From NCBI RefSeq assembly GCF_001039355.2, contig NW_019776046.1:467019-531018 (forward strand): a stretch of DNA of 64,000 bases, written 5' to 3'. The stretch is from Lingula anatina. Its lineage: Eukaryota; Brachiopoda; Lingulata; Lingulida; Lingulidae. Below the pieces are notes generated by a model that was not told the DNA's origin, ran no database searches, and saw only the letters and a list, made by a program, of their open reading frames with translations. This document shows positions 13,668 to 25,562 of this stretch, piece after piece (position 1 is the first letter of the stretch; the number at the start of each line of letters is the position of its first letter). The position numbers and the translations under genes are program-made.

Positions 13668-15298
13668 CTGAAATAGAAGAAGGTGTATTCTGATGAAGTG
13701 ACATTACCCCCGAGCCTTTCTCAACAGACGATACGTTTTTCCATTTGCAATTAAAGCCCGAGGAAACGATTTCTTAAGAATAGCCCTGTGTGCGTTTTCC
13801 ACCGGGCTTTGTGCGTTAGGTTTTTCAGGCTCATTTTCCTATATTAGATGTTCCAGCGGTGGCATTATGTGTATTATGTTGGGTGACTTGGTTCTAAGCC
13901 AATTTCACCTTAGGGAACCGCGAAGCTCATTCGAATTAGGCAAGGTGTTTTTCTCTGAAATATGGTCTGCACTTTTACATTATTTAATTATGATAATTCT
14001 TCGTTTTCAGCCTACAGCGATGTAACGTTATAAAAGAAATTGATCTTCGGACGAAGGAAAATGTGGAGGCGCTTTGATACTTGGCGAAATAACAATCAAT
14101 TTTCCTATCCCCGCTAGGCGAAAAATACTTGTTATTGTGTTTCATTTTTAAACTGAAATCGATTCGTTTAAATTTTACGTGTGGGCTAAGTCGGCGACTA
14201 AGCATCTTCTTTGCTTCGGTTCAATTTAATAAAAGACGCAATGAAGGTATAATAGAACCAATAGGTCCATCGGATTTAAAGAGGGACTCCAGTCAAGCGG
14301 CGGTATTGGGCACGAAGGGACAGGGCCGAGGGCGCTTAAACCTCGGTGGCATGGGTTGCAGAGGGGGCGTAAACAACGCAGCGCAAGAAACGTGAGAAAG
14401 CCTATGAAAAGCTCGGGTCATGGCTAGGGGGCGCAAGCTCCAGTATCCGCGTCTTTTCCAAAGCTGAATAAATAGCCGCAAGAACAGGATTACTGTGCAA
14501 ACTGAAGTAATTGCGAATCTGCCATCTAGCCAGCCCGAGGCTTTTCTAATATTCATCCCATTTGGCTGGCCCGGCTGCCTTTCGGTGTTGAGCTGAACGA
14601 ACGAGTAGACAAGCTTTTCAAAAAGCTTTCTGCTTTACAATACAATCTCCTCCCTCAGTTTTCAATAAGATCCAGCCACGGCTATATCGGTTTCTATTGA
14701 CTTCTTTGTTATTATTACGTGCTCCGTGCAGCGAATGAAGCGCCTCGGGACACGCCAGGAATTGTTGAAATCGACTAACTGAGATCCTCTCTACCTTTTC
14801 CCCCTTCAACAACCCGATAAAATAATTGGAACTATTTTTTCTCATCGCGTCTGCTTGTTAAATAAAGTTGTTGCTAAAACTGCGCGCGGTTGCTTCATTT
14901 AAACAATCCCGGAGCTTTTGTCAAACAAACATTACCTGTGAGTTGATCATATTACGTTCGCTCTTACGGTTAATTTTGCGTCATCTATTGATGAGTTCAA
15001 GTGGAATAGAAACATTTAAATGCGATTCGAAGAGAGGGGAGAAACTGAAAAGCAATGCCAACACAACCAAATGCCGCGTTTTGCCCACTGGGCGAAGGAA
15101 CCCCTTGTTTGCATTACGTGGGAGAATGCAACACTTTTAATATAAGGCAAATACGTAAAATAAACTACGCCCCTTGTAAGGTTTTCTTATGCCTCACCAT
15201 CGAATCGGAATAGTTAACTCCTTAATAAAGTGTGCGGAGAAAGGGGGGGACGCGATGGAATGTGATACTGCCAATGGAAGAGAAATAGATAAACAGTG

Positions 15299-15358
<60 letters not shown>

Positions 15359-17056
15359 AAGGAAAGAGAGAGAGAAAAAAGGAGAGAGAAAGCAAGAGAG
15401 AGAGAAACTTCAAGGAAGGGCTCGGGAGTAACGCGTTGGTTTTTTATCAGTGTTTTATCGAAAGGTCGCGAAATTTGAGCCAGACTACGTTTCTTCTGGG
15501 TAAATTAACGGTTTGGCATGGCACTGCATTGTGATACATCTGTCAGTGTTCACTAGCCTGGGGGCCATAGATGACTCAACCCCACGGGGAAAGTTGGAAT
15601 CGGAAAGGAATTATCCTGATAGGTGACCGATTGTTATCCTGGCTTCTTCGTTCACATAGTTTTTTTTAAACATTTTTTATTTCATTAGAATAATTAGTAT
15701 TTCACCACATTGTAGAATTGGTTGAGCTATTCTGAACTTTCTTACATTAAGTAGATTCATTGTTGCAATTTACAAATCTCCGGCACTAACTACAATCCAA
15801 ACATTAAGATTAAATTTTTTCCAGCAAAGTTTCACAATCTTAGAAGTTGATCTGCCATCGGCGCCTCTCGTTTTATTACCATTCAATTCATCTCTAAGAA
15901 GAACGTGTACGTTTCAATGATATTATTTGGACTTGAGGGGAAAAAAGGCAACAAAAACTACGGCAATCTATCAAATAACGGCGCGGATGTGGTTTCACCG
16001 CTTTAGGCAATATAAACGATTCAGAAAACAAAATTAATTTGAATTGAAATGGAATGGAACCCGGACAAACATCTGAAATTTTTGAAAATAGGAGACGTGC
16101 TTGGAGTTTTTTTTTTTCTTTAAGAGAGAGTACATTCCCAAAAAATAACATAAAATACTCAAAAGCTACATTGGTATTGGATCAGTTTCAAATACAATCA
16201 AAAATTCATTCAAAAAAAAAAAATTAACCCAACAAAATATTTTAATTAATTTGCCTCTTTCAGAAAGTGGTTGAGTCACTCCCTCCAAACACACACACAC
16301 ACACATACGTACTGACACACATACATACACACACGTACACACACACATACACACACATACATACATACACACCTACACACACACACACATACATAAACAC
16401 TCACACACATACATACACACGTACACGTACACACACACTCACACACATACATACACACGCACACACACACACACACACACACTCTTACCAAAGGCATTAA
16501 AATTAGCCAAAACGAAATAAACCCTTAAAATAATCCTTAAAATCACATCTTATACGCTCACTGTATTTTTACAAAAATAACCTCAGTCTAACTTTTGTCA
16601 GTAACCAGAAATTAAATAAAAAAGAAGGCATTATTTTTTTTTAAATATACCAATCATTTACACACCGATCCCTTGGTTTATTTTTCAGCATTGCTGTAGA
16701 CGACATCGGTTTTGTAATTCGATAAAAGAGCATCTTTAAAAAAAATAGTAAAATTCTTTAACTTACTTTGTCAGCGTTTCCAGCGATGACGTGTAGATCG
16801 ACCCCCCAACGTCGATGTGGACCGGGGCCGTGTAACGCGTCGGGGTCGCGGGGCAGGGGACGCCGGAGATCTTCATATGTGGGGAGTAAAACCCAGCGCT
16901 GTGGTTGGACACGGGCGAGGGACTCCCTCCGGATAAAGCCGGCGACGGGGACGTCTTAAAAGCCGTGACGTTGGTGGCTATGATCTGGTAACCCCCCGTA
17001 ACTTTCTTCTCTCCGCCGCTGTCAACTGGGGCGCTTGCCGTCGGAGAGGAGGACAT
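13097..17056 (-). CDS. KCTD1/15: KCTD1/KCTD15-like BTB/POZ protein, two coding exons (gene span)
   Basis: Joining 17056-16767 to 13667-13097 gives 861 nt, a 286-residue protein plus stop. Residues 1-76 are a low-complexity Ser/Pro/Thr-rich leader. A BTB/T1 domain starts with APVHIDVGG at 77 and contains the KCTD1/15 signature [14 protein letters not shown] at about 115-128. The C-terminal region keeps family blocks such as [17 protein letters not shown] and GGGVE followed by QFSEY. From knowledge of the family, KCTD1 and KCTD15 are nuclear, oligomerising co-repressors that bind AP-2 (TFAP2) factors and act in neural crest and ectoderm in vertebrates; the role here is inferred. The protein ends shortly after SEYLLL and lacks the IKQEPLD-type SUMO tail of vertebrate members. 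Upstream non-coding or alternative first exons may exist. I cannot separate KCTD1 from KCTD15, and an invertebrate gene would be expected to be pro-orthologous to both. Confidence 0.9.
15303..15358. repeat. (AG)n plus G-run
   Basis: AG dinucleotides ending in a run of G, in the KCTD intron. Confidence 0.95.
16287..16483. repeat. Interrupted (CA)n tract
   Basis: CACA with ATACA and GTACA variants over about 200 bp, in the KCTD intron about 280 bp from the donor-side exon. Confidence 0.95.
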
Positions 17057-17102
17057 GGCTGGATGGTGAAATGGAGTGGGGACCTTCAGTTTGGCGGCAG
17101 GC
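16767..17102 (-). CDS. KCTD1/15: KCTD1/15-like first recognised coding exon
   Basis: The exon is bounded by an acceptor (tttttcacacag, ending at 17103) and a consensus donor (gtaagt, 16766-16761). The most likely start is the ATG at 17056-17054, which has a purine at -3 (ccagccATG) and begins MSSSPTAS. The reading frame stays open from the acceptor at 17102 (PAAKLKVP...), so a longer isoform joined to an upstream exon is possible; otherwise 17057-17102 is 5'UTR. The exon encodes the Ser/Pro-rich leader and the first BTB strand (VHIDVGG, then SLETLT). It ends after two bases of a Lys codon, and the next exon supplies the third base, giving TKYPDSR as in the family (TKYP[ED]SR). Confidence 0.85.
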
Positions 17103-17886
17103 CTGTGTGAAAAAATAACAAGCAGAGAGGGCAATTAATGATTAAGTCGGCTAGAAGTTTTCCCTCAGGTCTGTTTTTATAAACCTAACAGGCAGACTCG
17201 AAAGAGAGTGCGGGATGCAACAAAAATTGCGTAATTTCACTTTAACCTGTAAGTCGTTAGCCGTACCTGCTTCAACCTCACATAAGAAGTTTTAAAGCAC
17301 TTACATAAAGACATTGACAAGGAAAATACCATCGCTTCAAACCACTCGGGGGGAAAACAGACACAAAAAACGGGGGAATATTTACTTGGGGAAAATATCC
17401 GATACTGCCGCAGCCCCCACGTTGACTTTCAGCAACATTTAACAGTACCACGCGCGTAGTATATATACAAAGTGGATACTAGGAACATGGGGCCACTTGG
17501 CTCTGGCGGTACGTTCTTCCTTAGGGGATGGGCGTAGCCCTGCCGGTTGTTTTAACAACAGTCTCTCTGTAGTCAGTCCTCCAACCGTTACCAACTGTCT
17601 GAATTAACGAGTGATATTATCTCATGGCTGTTGATAGGGTATGCAAATCAGCCCACATGGCAGGTGCATTACAATGGCGCAGTATGCATCAGCGCTGAGC
17701 TCAGGTCTTGTTACACGCCCCCGGGGGACGTGCTGTTTGCAACCTATAATTTCCACGTGCCGCTTGGGGGACAAGTTCCCCGAGATGAGAAGAAATGGCG
17801 GCCTAAGTAGAAGAAACACTGACAGCATGGAGGGCAAACAGTTATTTACTTATTTGCTTTCACCTTGTTTTCCATTTGTTTCATCA

Positions 17887-17932
<46 letters not shown>

Positions 17933-19100
17933 AAAACAATGCCGAATAAACAATACAATTTCCATATATTCCACCAATTTAATTGAGACAGTTTTTACAA
18001 AAGCTCGTGGCCAATCATTCGATAAACAATACAATGTTATCCCTGCCCCAGGGGAATCGGGCGACTAAATCAACCTAATCTCCCAGCCTTTCCACCGTGG
18101 CACTCGCTGGGTCTGAGTAGCCTGTGGATCATAATACGCTCATTATCGAGAAGAAAACATAAAATACCGGCTGTAATAGCATACATGTTGCCCCCAACCA
18201 CTCCGTATCGATCCCAGTGTTAGGAGAAATGCCTCACCGCTATATGACCTTTCACTATGATAAATCTACTTCTATGGTCAATTTACTAAGACAAAGGCTG
18301 CTTAAGTCAGCCTCGGCGAGCTTTTGGTCCAATCACTGATTTACAATTTCGTCACTGTCTTCGGCACGTACTACGCGTGCTTTATGTCGCCGTGGTTTCA
18401 CAGCGATTAACGTCATATGGGCAGCACGCGCATGGTAACGCCGTGTCGTTGTTCCCATTTTCGACCGTCCGCGTTCCATGCAACAGTTTGTTTTGTGCTT
18501 TACCATATTCTCAAGAAAAACAACCTCAGTAAACCACCACACATGCTGTTTATTCCGTGAAACTCAAGTGTCATTCTTTCAATAATCTGATAACACGGGT
18601 CAGAACTAACAGATATACGCAGATGAGTCTTACTACGTCTCCTCGTCTATTCTGACGGCCACGTTAACGTGGTTCACAGCGTCTACCACATCAACTCACC
18701 TTCGTACGTTACTCACAATTTAGGTGAATCACAGACGCCTAAACTCATCTCGGCTCGGGCAAGAATTTCCCTGGTTTCTCCCACTAGCTCCGCAAGCTCG
18801 TAGTCCTTCTTATTCGCTCTGCTGCCTGTAACTTACTGAACGCAATCATAATGGCGAGGCAAGGGCTTTGACTTCCGGCTCACGCCTCAGGGCAAATTAA
18901 TATTTGTATTTGGCGCGGACCAGAGGATCGATTAACGTCACCTGGCGACGTCTAGCGGGAGACAGGCAAACGACGGTATACTCTTGGGATGTAAATGGGT
19001 GAGTTTTCTTGGGGAGGGGCGGCCTAATACAAATTTCGAAATAATTATGTAAATTTCTGAATGTTTTATCGTCACTTTTGACTCTCACACGTGAAAATAG
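17103..19100. promoter_or_regulatory. KCTD 5' region, possible promoter or untranslated exons
   Basis: About 2 kb upstream of the first recognised KCTD exon. It is richer in G+C and CG dinucleotides than the surrounding DNA and almost free of MITE fragments; a (CT)n tract sits at 17889-17930. It contains a perfect POU octamer (ATGCAAAT, 17641-17648), a CACGTG E-box (17754-17759) and a CCAAT-type motif (18328-18335 region). No TATA box or first exon could be fixed. The regulatory role is inferred. Confidence 0.3.
17889..17930. repeat. (CT)n microsatellite
   Basis: A pure TC run within the KCTD 5' region. Confidence 0.95.
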
Positions 19101-20770
19101 ATAAAGACTAAAAGGTGCTAAGTAGCTATTTATGCATTATGAATTTAATCATAATTTCATGTTATCAAATTGAAGTTGTGTTCGATCAGTGATTAGATGT
19201 CACTGATCGTCAGTTGCGCTTCAAGGTTGTATTATTATAATAGATGTCGATTTGAGCGCCACGCATGCGCAACAGGTGTGTTCAGACAGGGAATATTTTA
19301 GAACGGAAACTGGGCTAACAGAAGAAGACCTGGGTTTTGAGAAGCCATCGTAAATATAGCTAAAAAGAAATTATGAATCATCCCGGAAACTTCAGCAAAT
19401 TTCCCCGTATGACCAAGCTATAGCATACTACAAGCAATAGTTGGAATTTTTTTGTGATTAAGAGAGAGAAGTATTGGCATTTCCCAGAAAATTAATATTA
19501 TGCTATATAAAGGTATAACGGTTATTCTGTGCCCTTTAACTTACTTTGTAGATTCAGAATCATTATTTTAATTAGCCTCTTCAAACTAAATGCAGATTTA
19601 ACGAACAAACTTTTGAATGGAAAATTCATTCGCTAAGGAAAAGTCTTAAGTCAACCCTTTTGAGGTTGCAATAGACCTCGAATGCGTGGGAGGTTTTAAT
19701 TGAGGAAAATACTTGATAAATAAAGATATTGATTGCTTTTTTGGCACTTTGAAGTTTAATATCCAAAGTCCCAAAGTCAGTTTCAGTTTTCCAATTCATT
19801 AAAAGTACTAAAATCAAACGCACTTTTGAGGTCAGTCTTTCTTTCGATTTCGTTTGGTCACGCCCATATTTTTTGCCGTGTGGTTCAACAAACCTGATCT
19901 TAAAATTCCGGTATTATTTTTTCAACGAATTCATGTAAATGATGTAAACCCGGTGAGCTTAAGTCAGGTATCGTTAATCAATCATAAAAAGACAATCTTT
20001 GGTACAAATAGTTTTAAAAACTACCCCATTTGTTATTCACCTAGTTCACCCGTCCAGGTTTAGCTCCACGCCTTTTTGCATGTATAATTCCGTCATTCGT
20101 GGTTGGGGTGTGGCGAGTTGAACAGAAACTTTAAAAAAACAATATACGTCAATTGTATCACCTTCCTTAATCTTTTTTATGCTCCTACAGTTTGGTGCGA
20201 AGAAGGAAATACACCCTTTTTATTTTTCACTATTTTGCCGTTTTCCAACTCAAGTAACAGAAAGGATGGATTTGTGGCACCCTTTTGCGGAAACAAGGAA
20301 AACAAAGAAAGCAAATGAGAAGAAAAAAAGAAACTTTTGATACCTATTTCACTTGAGGTGGTTTATTGGATTTCGGATTTTACATCCCCTTTTGATATCG
20401 ATCCCCACATTGGCATTATTATTTTCTGGGAAACCAACAGGGAAGGGGGAGCGGTAGTATTGAAATATGCCGCTGGCCCTGATACCGTGGACCCATCCCA
20501 ACATTTGTTCTTCTAAAACTTTAATGACTTTTGCGGCGATTTTTTCATTCATCGTCATGTTACGTGAACTTAGAGATCTTCAGGCGTTCACTAGGGCGTC
20601 ATTAAACACAAGGACGAACGCAATCGATGGGGTTATCATCCATGTGGGATCTGGGGCGAGTCCTTGGAGTCGTCTGGTGCTCTGAAACACTCCTTTGGGG
20701 GCCGTTCGTGGCGCCACCTTCCCTCCCAGGAAGAGACCTAGTTTTGACGCCCCCTGTGTCAGAAATGGAG

Positions 20771-21023
20771 GGGCGCATCCAGGATTATTTGAAGGGGGTC
20801 CGCGGACGCACCCCCCCCCCCCCTTGGGTGGGGTTCAGGGCCTTAAGGGCCTAGAAAAAATATGGTATTTTAGTGGGCAAACGTTGCCTTTTGGTACCGC
20901 TTAGAACTATGATTCAGCCAGTCAAAATTCTAATTTCAAGAGGGGTCCATTGATATGAATTTTTTCAGAAATTGAAGGGGGGTCAGGACCCCCCTAACAC
21001 CCCCGCCCCCAAATCCGCCACTG
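20771..21023 (+). mobile_element. hAT-type MITE, CAGTGGCGG family
   Basis: A 253-bp element whose ends are gggcgcatccagg (degraded) and aaatccgccactg. It is flanked by an 8-bp near repeat (aaatggag at 20763-20770, gaatggag at 21024-21031). Short CAGTGGCGGAT-ended elements are a known widespread hAT-type MITE form in animals. Confidence 0.8.
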
Positions 21024-21729
21024 GAATGGAGTCCCCCCAAAACAGTAGTCCGCTTCCCAGTACTTTGCACAAGTGATATTAAACGTCCCCGAAACTTCAT
21101 CTAACTCTAACATTTACTAACCCTATGAGAGATAACGGGTAACTCAAACTCATGTTACAGATCTGGACAGCGCTCCTCTTCTATTACAGTCATACAGGAC
21201 AGGGTAAGTGTGACGTCAGTGGGCCAAAATGTAGGACGTGGCCTACCTGTACAAATCAATCAGTATCGGGTACTATATTACGGGGTCTTTCATATGTTGG
21301 TTATAAACTTTAAACAAATTATTGTATGTAGCATTTTTTTCATATTTTGTACTTCTTATATATGGAAACAACCCTGTTTCAAATATGTTTGTACACGTGC
21401 GTAGAATAGTAGTAACAGCAGCGGTGGTATAGGTAGAAGATTTTTAGCTTCTTTATTGTAGTAGAATTTATTAACCTGACATGTGAAGTAAGTATACGTA
21501 CAAATCACTCGGTCTCATTTTATATAGTTTTTATGAGTTTGTAGCTAGAACAAGATTACCCTGAAAAGCCTAGTGTGAAAATGGTCATACTGCAGAAAAA
21601 ACGTAAATGCCAACACGGTATAAAAAATATGTATATCGTGATTAGTATTTCTTTGTCATTTATAAATTATCATTTCTTTGTAAGTAGAAGATGAAGGACA
21701 AATGGCCGACCTGGTGACTATCAAGAGCT

Positions 21730-21993
21730 CCCCTGCGAAATTGTGTGTCATTTAAAGGTCACTTACGGTTCTCACTCTGACCTAGAACATAATGTTTTTC
21801 CCTTTTTATGAAAAATATACTTAATCTGTTCTAGGACATTCTAAAGGACTTCCCCAAAACAGTTCTCGAACTGTTATATTCATTACAGAACAACATTAGA
21901 ACTGTCAAAAAAAAAAAAAAAAATACACCAAATATTCTAGAATAGCTTGAGAACCGTAAGTGAACGTTAAATGAGACAAAATTTTCGCAGGGG
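21730..21993. mobile_element. MITE with about 45-bp terminal inverted repeats
   Basis: Starts cccctgcgaaattgtgtgtc with cacttacggttctca, and ends with the inverted counterparts (tgagaaccgtaagtg, then ttttcgcagggg). The interior contains a second imperfect inverted repeat around gttctcgaactg. Confidence 0.8.
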
Positions 21994-22017
21994 ATTTTCT
22001 GAGGCCCAGGCACTATC

Positions 22018-22146
22018 ACCCTCTTCCAGGGCTGCAGCTATTATTCTTTGGACATTTTTGCTGAGGCAGAGATCAGCCATCTATTTAACCAAAGACATAC
22101 CTGTGAATATCCAGTGAAACATCAATCTATGGCCCTGGTAGAGGGT
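22018..22146. mobile_element. Short MITE-like inverted repeat
   Basis: Ends are accctcttccagggc and gccctggtagagggt, one mismatch apart as inverted repeats, over 129 bp. It lies 24 bp from the previous element. Confidence 0.6.
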
Positions 22147-22235
22147 ACATCAACACTCGGAATCCGAGGACAGTCATTCACCCTAAAACTGGACCCAGTG
22201 TTGGACGGGCAGTCCCTGGAGTGAAGCGCCGTCCA

Positions 22236-22313
22236 GGCTTTATAAGCAGATTAGGCGTTTACTAACACTACCCGCAGATCTTTTAGCACTAACACTCATA
22301 TTAACTACATAAC
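22236..22313 (+). mobile_element. Half copy of the 1322-1573 MITE
   Basis: Repeats one arm (attaggcgtttactaacact, then acccgcagatcttttagca) without its partner arm. Confidence 0.75.
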
Positions 22314-22465
22314 CCAATTTTATAATATTTGTCAATTAACTGGATATTCGGAAAAAAGCTGGATCATCAAAGTTTCATGGCCTAGCGATTTTCTGAAGAC
22401 GTTTAGACCCTCCCCGATGTTAGGCCCACAAATCATGACTTTTACTCTCAGATCAAATGTAGCGA

Positions 22466-22467
<2 letters not shown>

Positions 22468-22521
<54 letters not shown>
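22468..22521. repeat. (AAT)n microsatellite
   Basis: About 18 AAT units. (AAT)n also occurs near 49790-49810 and 59085-59104 at the block ends. Confidence 0.95.
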
Positions 22522-22522
<1 letters not shown>

Positions 22523-24023
22523 CGTTCCAATAGCTTTATAAGCCCGGGGGTGATTAATCTCCAAACTGGTTTCCTCCTTTGTAATATATCAGCGATATAC
22601 TGTTATATGAACTCCACGCGTTGAGAAAACTCCCCATTAGACTAATAGCTAGGTAATAGATAAATATGTGATTAATGAAGATGAAACATTGTCGGAAATA
22701 ATGTCGTTGAGACATCTGGTCGTTACGAAGCCACGTGAGTTTACCTATTGTTTGCTTTAAAGTACTGTACAAGCTTTCAACTAATGTGCTCGTTTCTATC
22801 GCGCAAGTGTGCACGGGTACATACGTGCTTAGATGTAATTTATCCCATATGAAATATGTACCCAAATGCTCAGCCTTCAAAGTGCCAACAATTTGCCAAC
22901 GGCAAAGTAATATCTCTACCGCCCCCAGCGCAAACTTCCAACAGACCAGCTGATGTTGGCAGCCAAGGTACCAAATCGGCGCCAGGGGCTTAAATACTCC
23001 GATTTCTTTGGCCTACGCAGCTGCGGAGCGCTCGAGGCTCTGCTGAGCCCGCGGCGCTTAACTGCTTTCTAGCGGCGCTTGCATAGAAATGTCTTTTTTC
23101 AGAGAAAAAATTGGTCTGGAAATTTACCAGTGGTAGACCACCGCCTCAAGCGTATAGCTATATTTAGGTTCAGTTCGATCTTAAGACTATCCAACTGGAC
23201 GGGAATGTTCTTCAAAATCAGCTATTTCAATTTGAATGAAAAATGTAACAACCCGTGCGTTATGTAAGCGGTTTTTAACAAAGGGACATGTGGATTTAGA
23301 GGAAAGTAAACCACTTTACTCGGGCACAGCAATCCATAAAAAAGCTTAAAGGACTTCCCCACATTTGTCTTTTTTTTTACTTTGCCCGCGGCGTCTCCCA
23401 GACTGATGATCTCATGCACGGTTGTGAAAAACGTTCAAAAATGAAAACAACTGTATCATATGCTGTCTATGTGTAGAATTGCGAATTATTTATTTATTTA
23501 TTTACATGTATTTCTTTGCTATAGTATACTTTTACTTGGCATAAAGTGAAATAAAGAAAAATAGAATGAAAAACCTTTTAGACTCAATGACAATTTTATT
23601 TCTAAAGATTTAGACACACTCTATACGGAATATTGCAAATAAACCCACATTGTACTTCAAATCCCAAGTCCGTAGGCAGGGGAGGGGGTTCGAGAGAACC
23701 AACCTAAAGAAAAAACCTAAAGAAAAATCCTTCTTTGCCATTTCTCAAGAAAGAGGATGGAATGATCCACTTTTTCAGATACAGAACCCCTTTGAATTTG
23801 CAGAATGTGGACCCTGTATAATGGTCCCAAGACAGACCCGCACCCCGGTCTCAACAACAGAAGACCCTGATCCCTTTATTCCATGTTGAACAATGTACAA
23901 TGTAAGTTTACGTAATGGGTAATGAAAATGTTGACGATGTGCACGTGTAATTCTTGACTACAGCATATATTAGGACATTTATCGCTCTGCTACATGACGG
24001 TGCAGGTGCGCCTTGGGGCTCAA

Positions 24024-24531
24024 TGGTCCGCGTTCACACCAGCCTTAAGATAGATCGAATCCAAATCGGTCCTAGATGACGTAGAGGCTGCCTTAGTAGA
24101 CGCTTATGTACATGTGATGCTGCCCTTCGCCAAAATTACCAAGTGCGAGAGTCAATTTCGAAGATCACAATTTGACTGAATTCCCATACCTAGACCGATT
24201 TGACAGGATCGATCTATCTCAGAGGGGTTTCTCGCTTTCATTTCTTTCAGCTTAACCGGCTTAGGTCTGGCACACCTACTGAAGCTGCTAAATGATAATT
24301 AATTTCCTCCCAGCGGCTTCCGTAGGTGTGTCAGACATCTAAGCCCCTTAAGTTGATTGCAATTAAGCGACAATACCCTTGGAGGTAGATCGATCCACAG
24401 TGAGTTCGATAGGGCCTGGGAATGGTCCCTCAGAGGACATAATAATGGACTTGAATTTAATGAACGCGATTTACGCCTTAAGATCGATCTGTTAAGATTT
24501 ATATTATCAAGACGCAGTGTGAACGCGACCA
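24024..24531. mobile_element. MITE interrupted by another MITE
   Basis: The outer ends tggtccgcgttcacacc and gtgtgaacgcgacca are imperfect inverted repeats. The element at 24180-24424 sits inside. Confidence 0.65.
24180..24424. mobile_element. GATCGAT-rich MITE, type I, nested
   Basis: Ends are attcccatacctag and gggaatggtcc. Internal inverted motifs include gatcgatcta/tagatcgatcc and gtctggcacacct/aggtgtgtcagac. It is the same family as the outer element at 62363-62833. Confidence 0.75.
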
Positions 24532-25293
24532 GTGAGTGTGCCGGGGGCCGGGTGCCCTACTCGAGTGACAAATAAGGACCCAGTCACCCAAATCACCATT
24601 ATTCGCCTCAATTTGCTTTCAAAGTCTTTATGAATTTTGGCGAATTTTCTTTTCTTCTTGAGTAGAGAAATTATCGCTAATTTCACGGAGAGCCCATTGT
24701 AAAGGAGAGCTGGACTTCGATCGCCTCTAGGCACGAACGCAGAACCTCTTATATTGCTCGGCGGAAAAATCCCAGTGTAAACATACAGTCACCATTATTA
24801 GTTTCGTTCCTGAAAGAAGAAATTGCTTGCGCCTTAAGCCTTGCCTGGAGCCAAGTAGCGTTCATAAAGAGTCCTCTGCGTCACCTGCCACGTTGACACG
24901 TCTTTGGGTGTACATAAGACATACCTGTCACCCTCATTGTATCATATAAAGATTTTAGGAGACAAAAGCGTCATCAGCGTTTGGAAATATTATGTTGTTG
25001 TCCAGATCCAATAAACGTACTAATAAATACAAAATCTGGGACCAGTGCGTTGTAGTCGATCTTTTTGCCTGAAGATTGGGATACAGTTTTAGACCATCTG
25101 AAGTTTAGCATTTTTGCATTTGATAATATGTTTATGTTCGTGTATTGAATCCTGATTTTTGCTGATCAATCTGAACTTTGGTAGGTATTGGGAAAAAAAT
25201 CAACAATATTTTGGAAATGAATCAATAGTATTTCTATTCCAAAGTATAAAACCAAAGTTCCTGTGAGGTCGAAAATTAATTGACATGCAGAAT

Positions 25294-25562
25294 CAGGGGT
25301 GGATCCAAGATTATTTGAGGGGGGGTGGGGGTCCGCGGATGCGAAGCCAACCCCCCCCCCCCTCCTTGGTGTGGGGTCCGGGGCCCGCTGAAGAGTATTG
25401 GTATTTTAGAGGGCGAACGGTGTCATTTGGTACGGTTAACGACTATGAATGAGCTATCCAAAATTCTATTTTCAAGGGGGGATCCCTTTTTTTTCAGAAA
25501 TCAAAGGGGGGTCAGGGTCAGGACCCCCTTGACCCTCCCCCCCCCCCTTAAATCCGCCACTG
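25294..25562 (+). mobile_element. hAT-type MITE, CAGTGGCGG family
   Basis: Ends are caggggtggatcc and aaatccgccactg, with the same internal order as 20771-21023 and long C-runs. The flanks share only agaat, so no 8-bp target duplication is clear. Confidence 0.8.

Larger units (their letters stand above)
13668..16766 (-). other. KCTD intron
   Basis: This is a single GT-AG intron of 3.1 kb. It holds an (AG)n tract with a G-run near 15303-15358, a (CA)n-rich tract at 16287-16485 and a CG-containing stretch around 14270-14600. I saw no further exon. Confidence 0.75.

Noticed and set aside
13191-13693. Plus-strand open frames over the KCTD terminal exon
   Set aside because: They are the reverse complement of a conserved KCTD exon.
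17057-17134. Start at 17134 for the KCTD protein
   Set aside because: The first residues lie upstream of a clear acceptor at 17103, so they are intronic.
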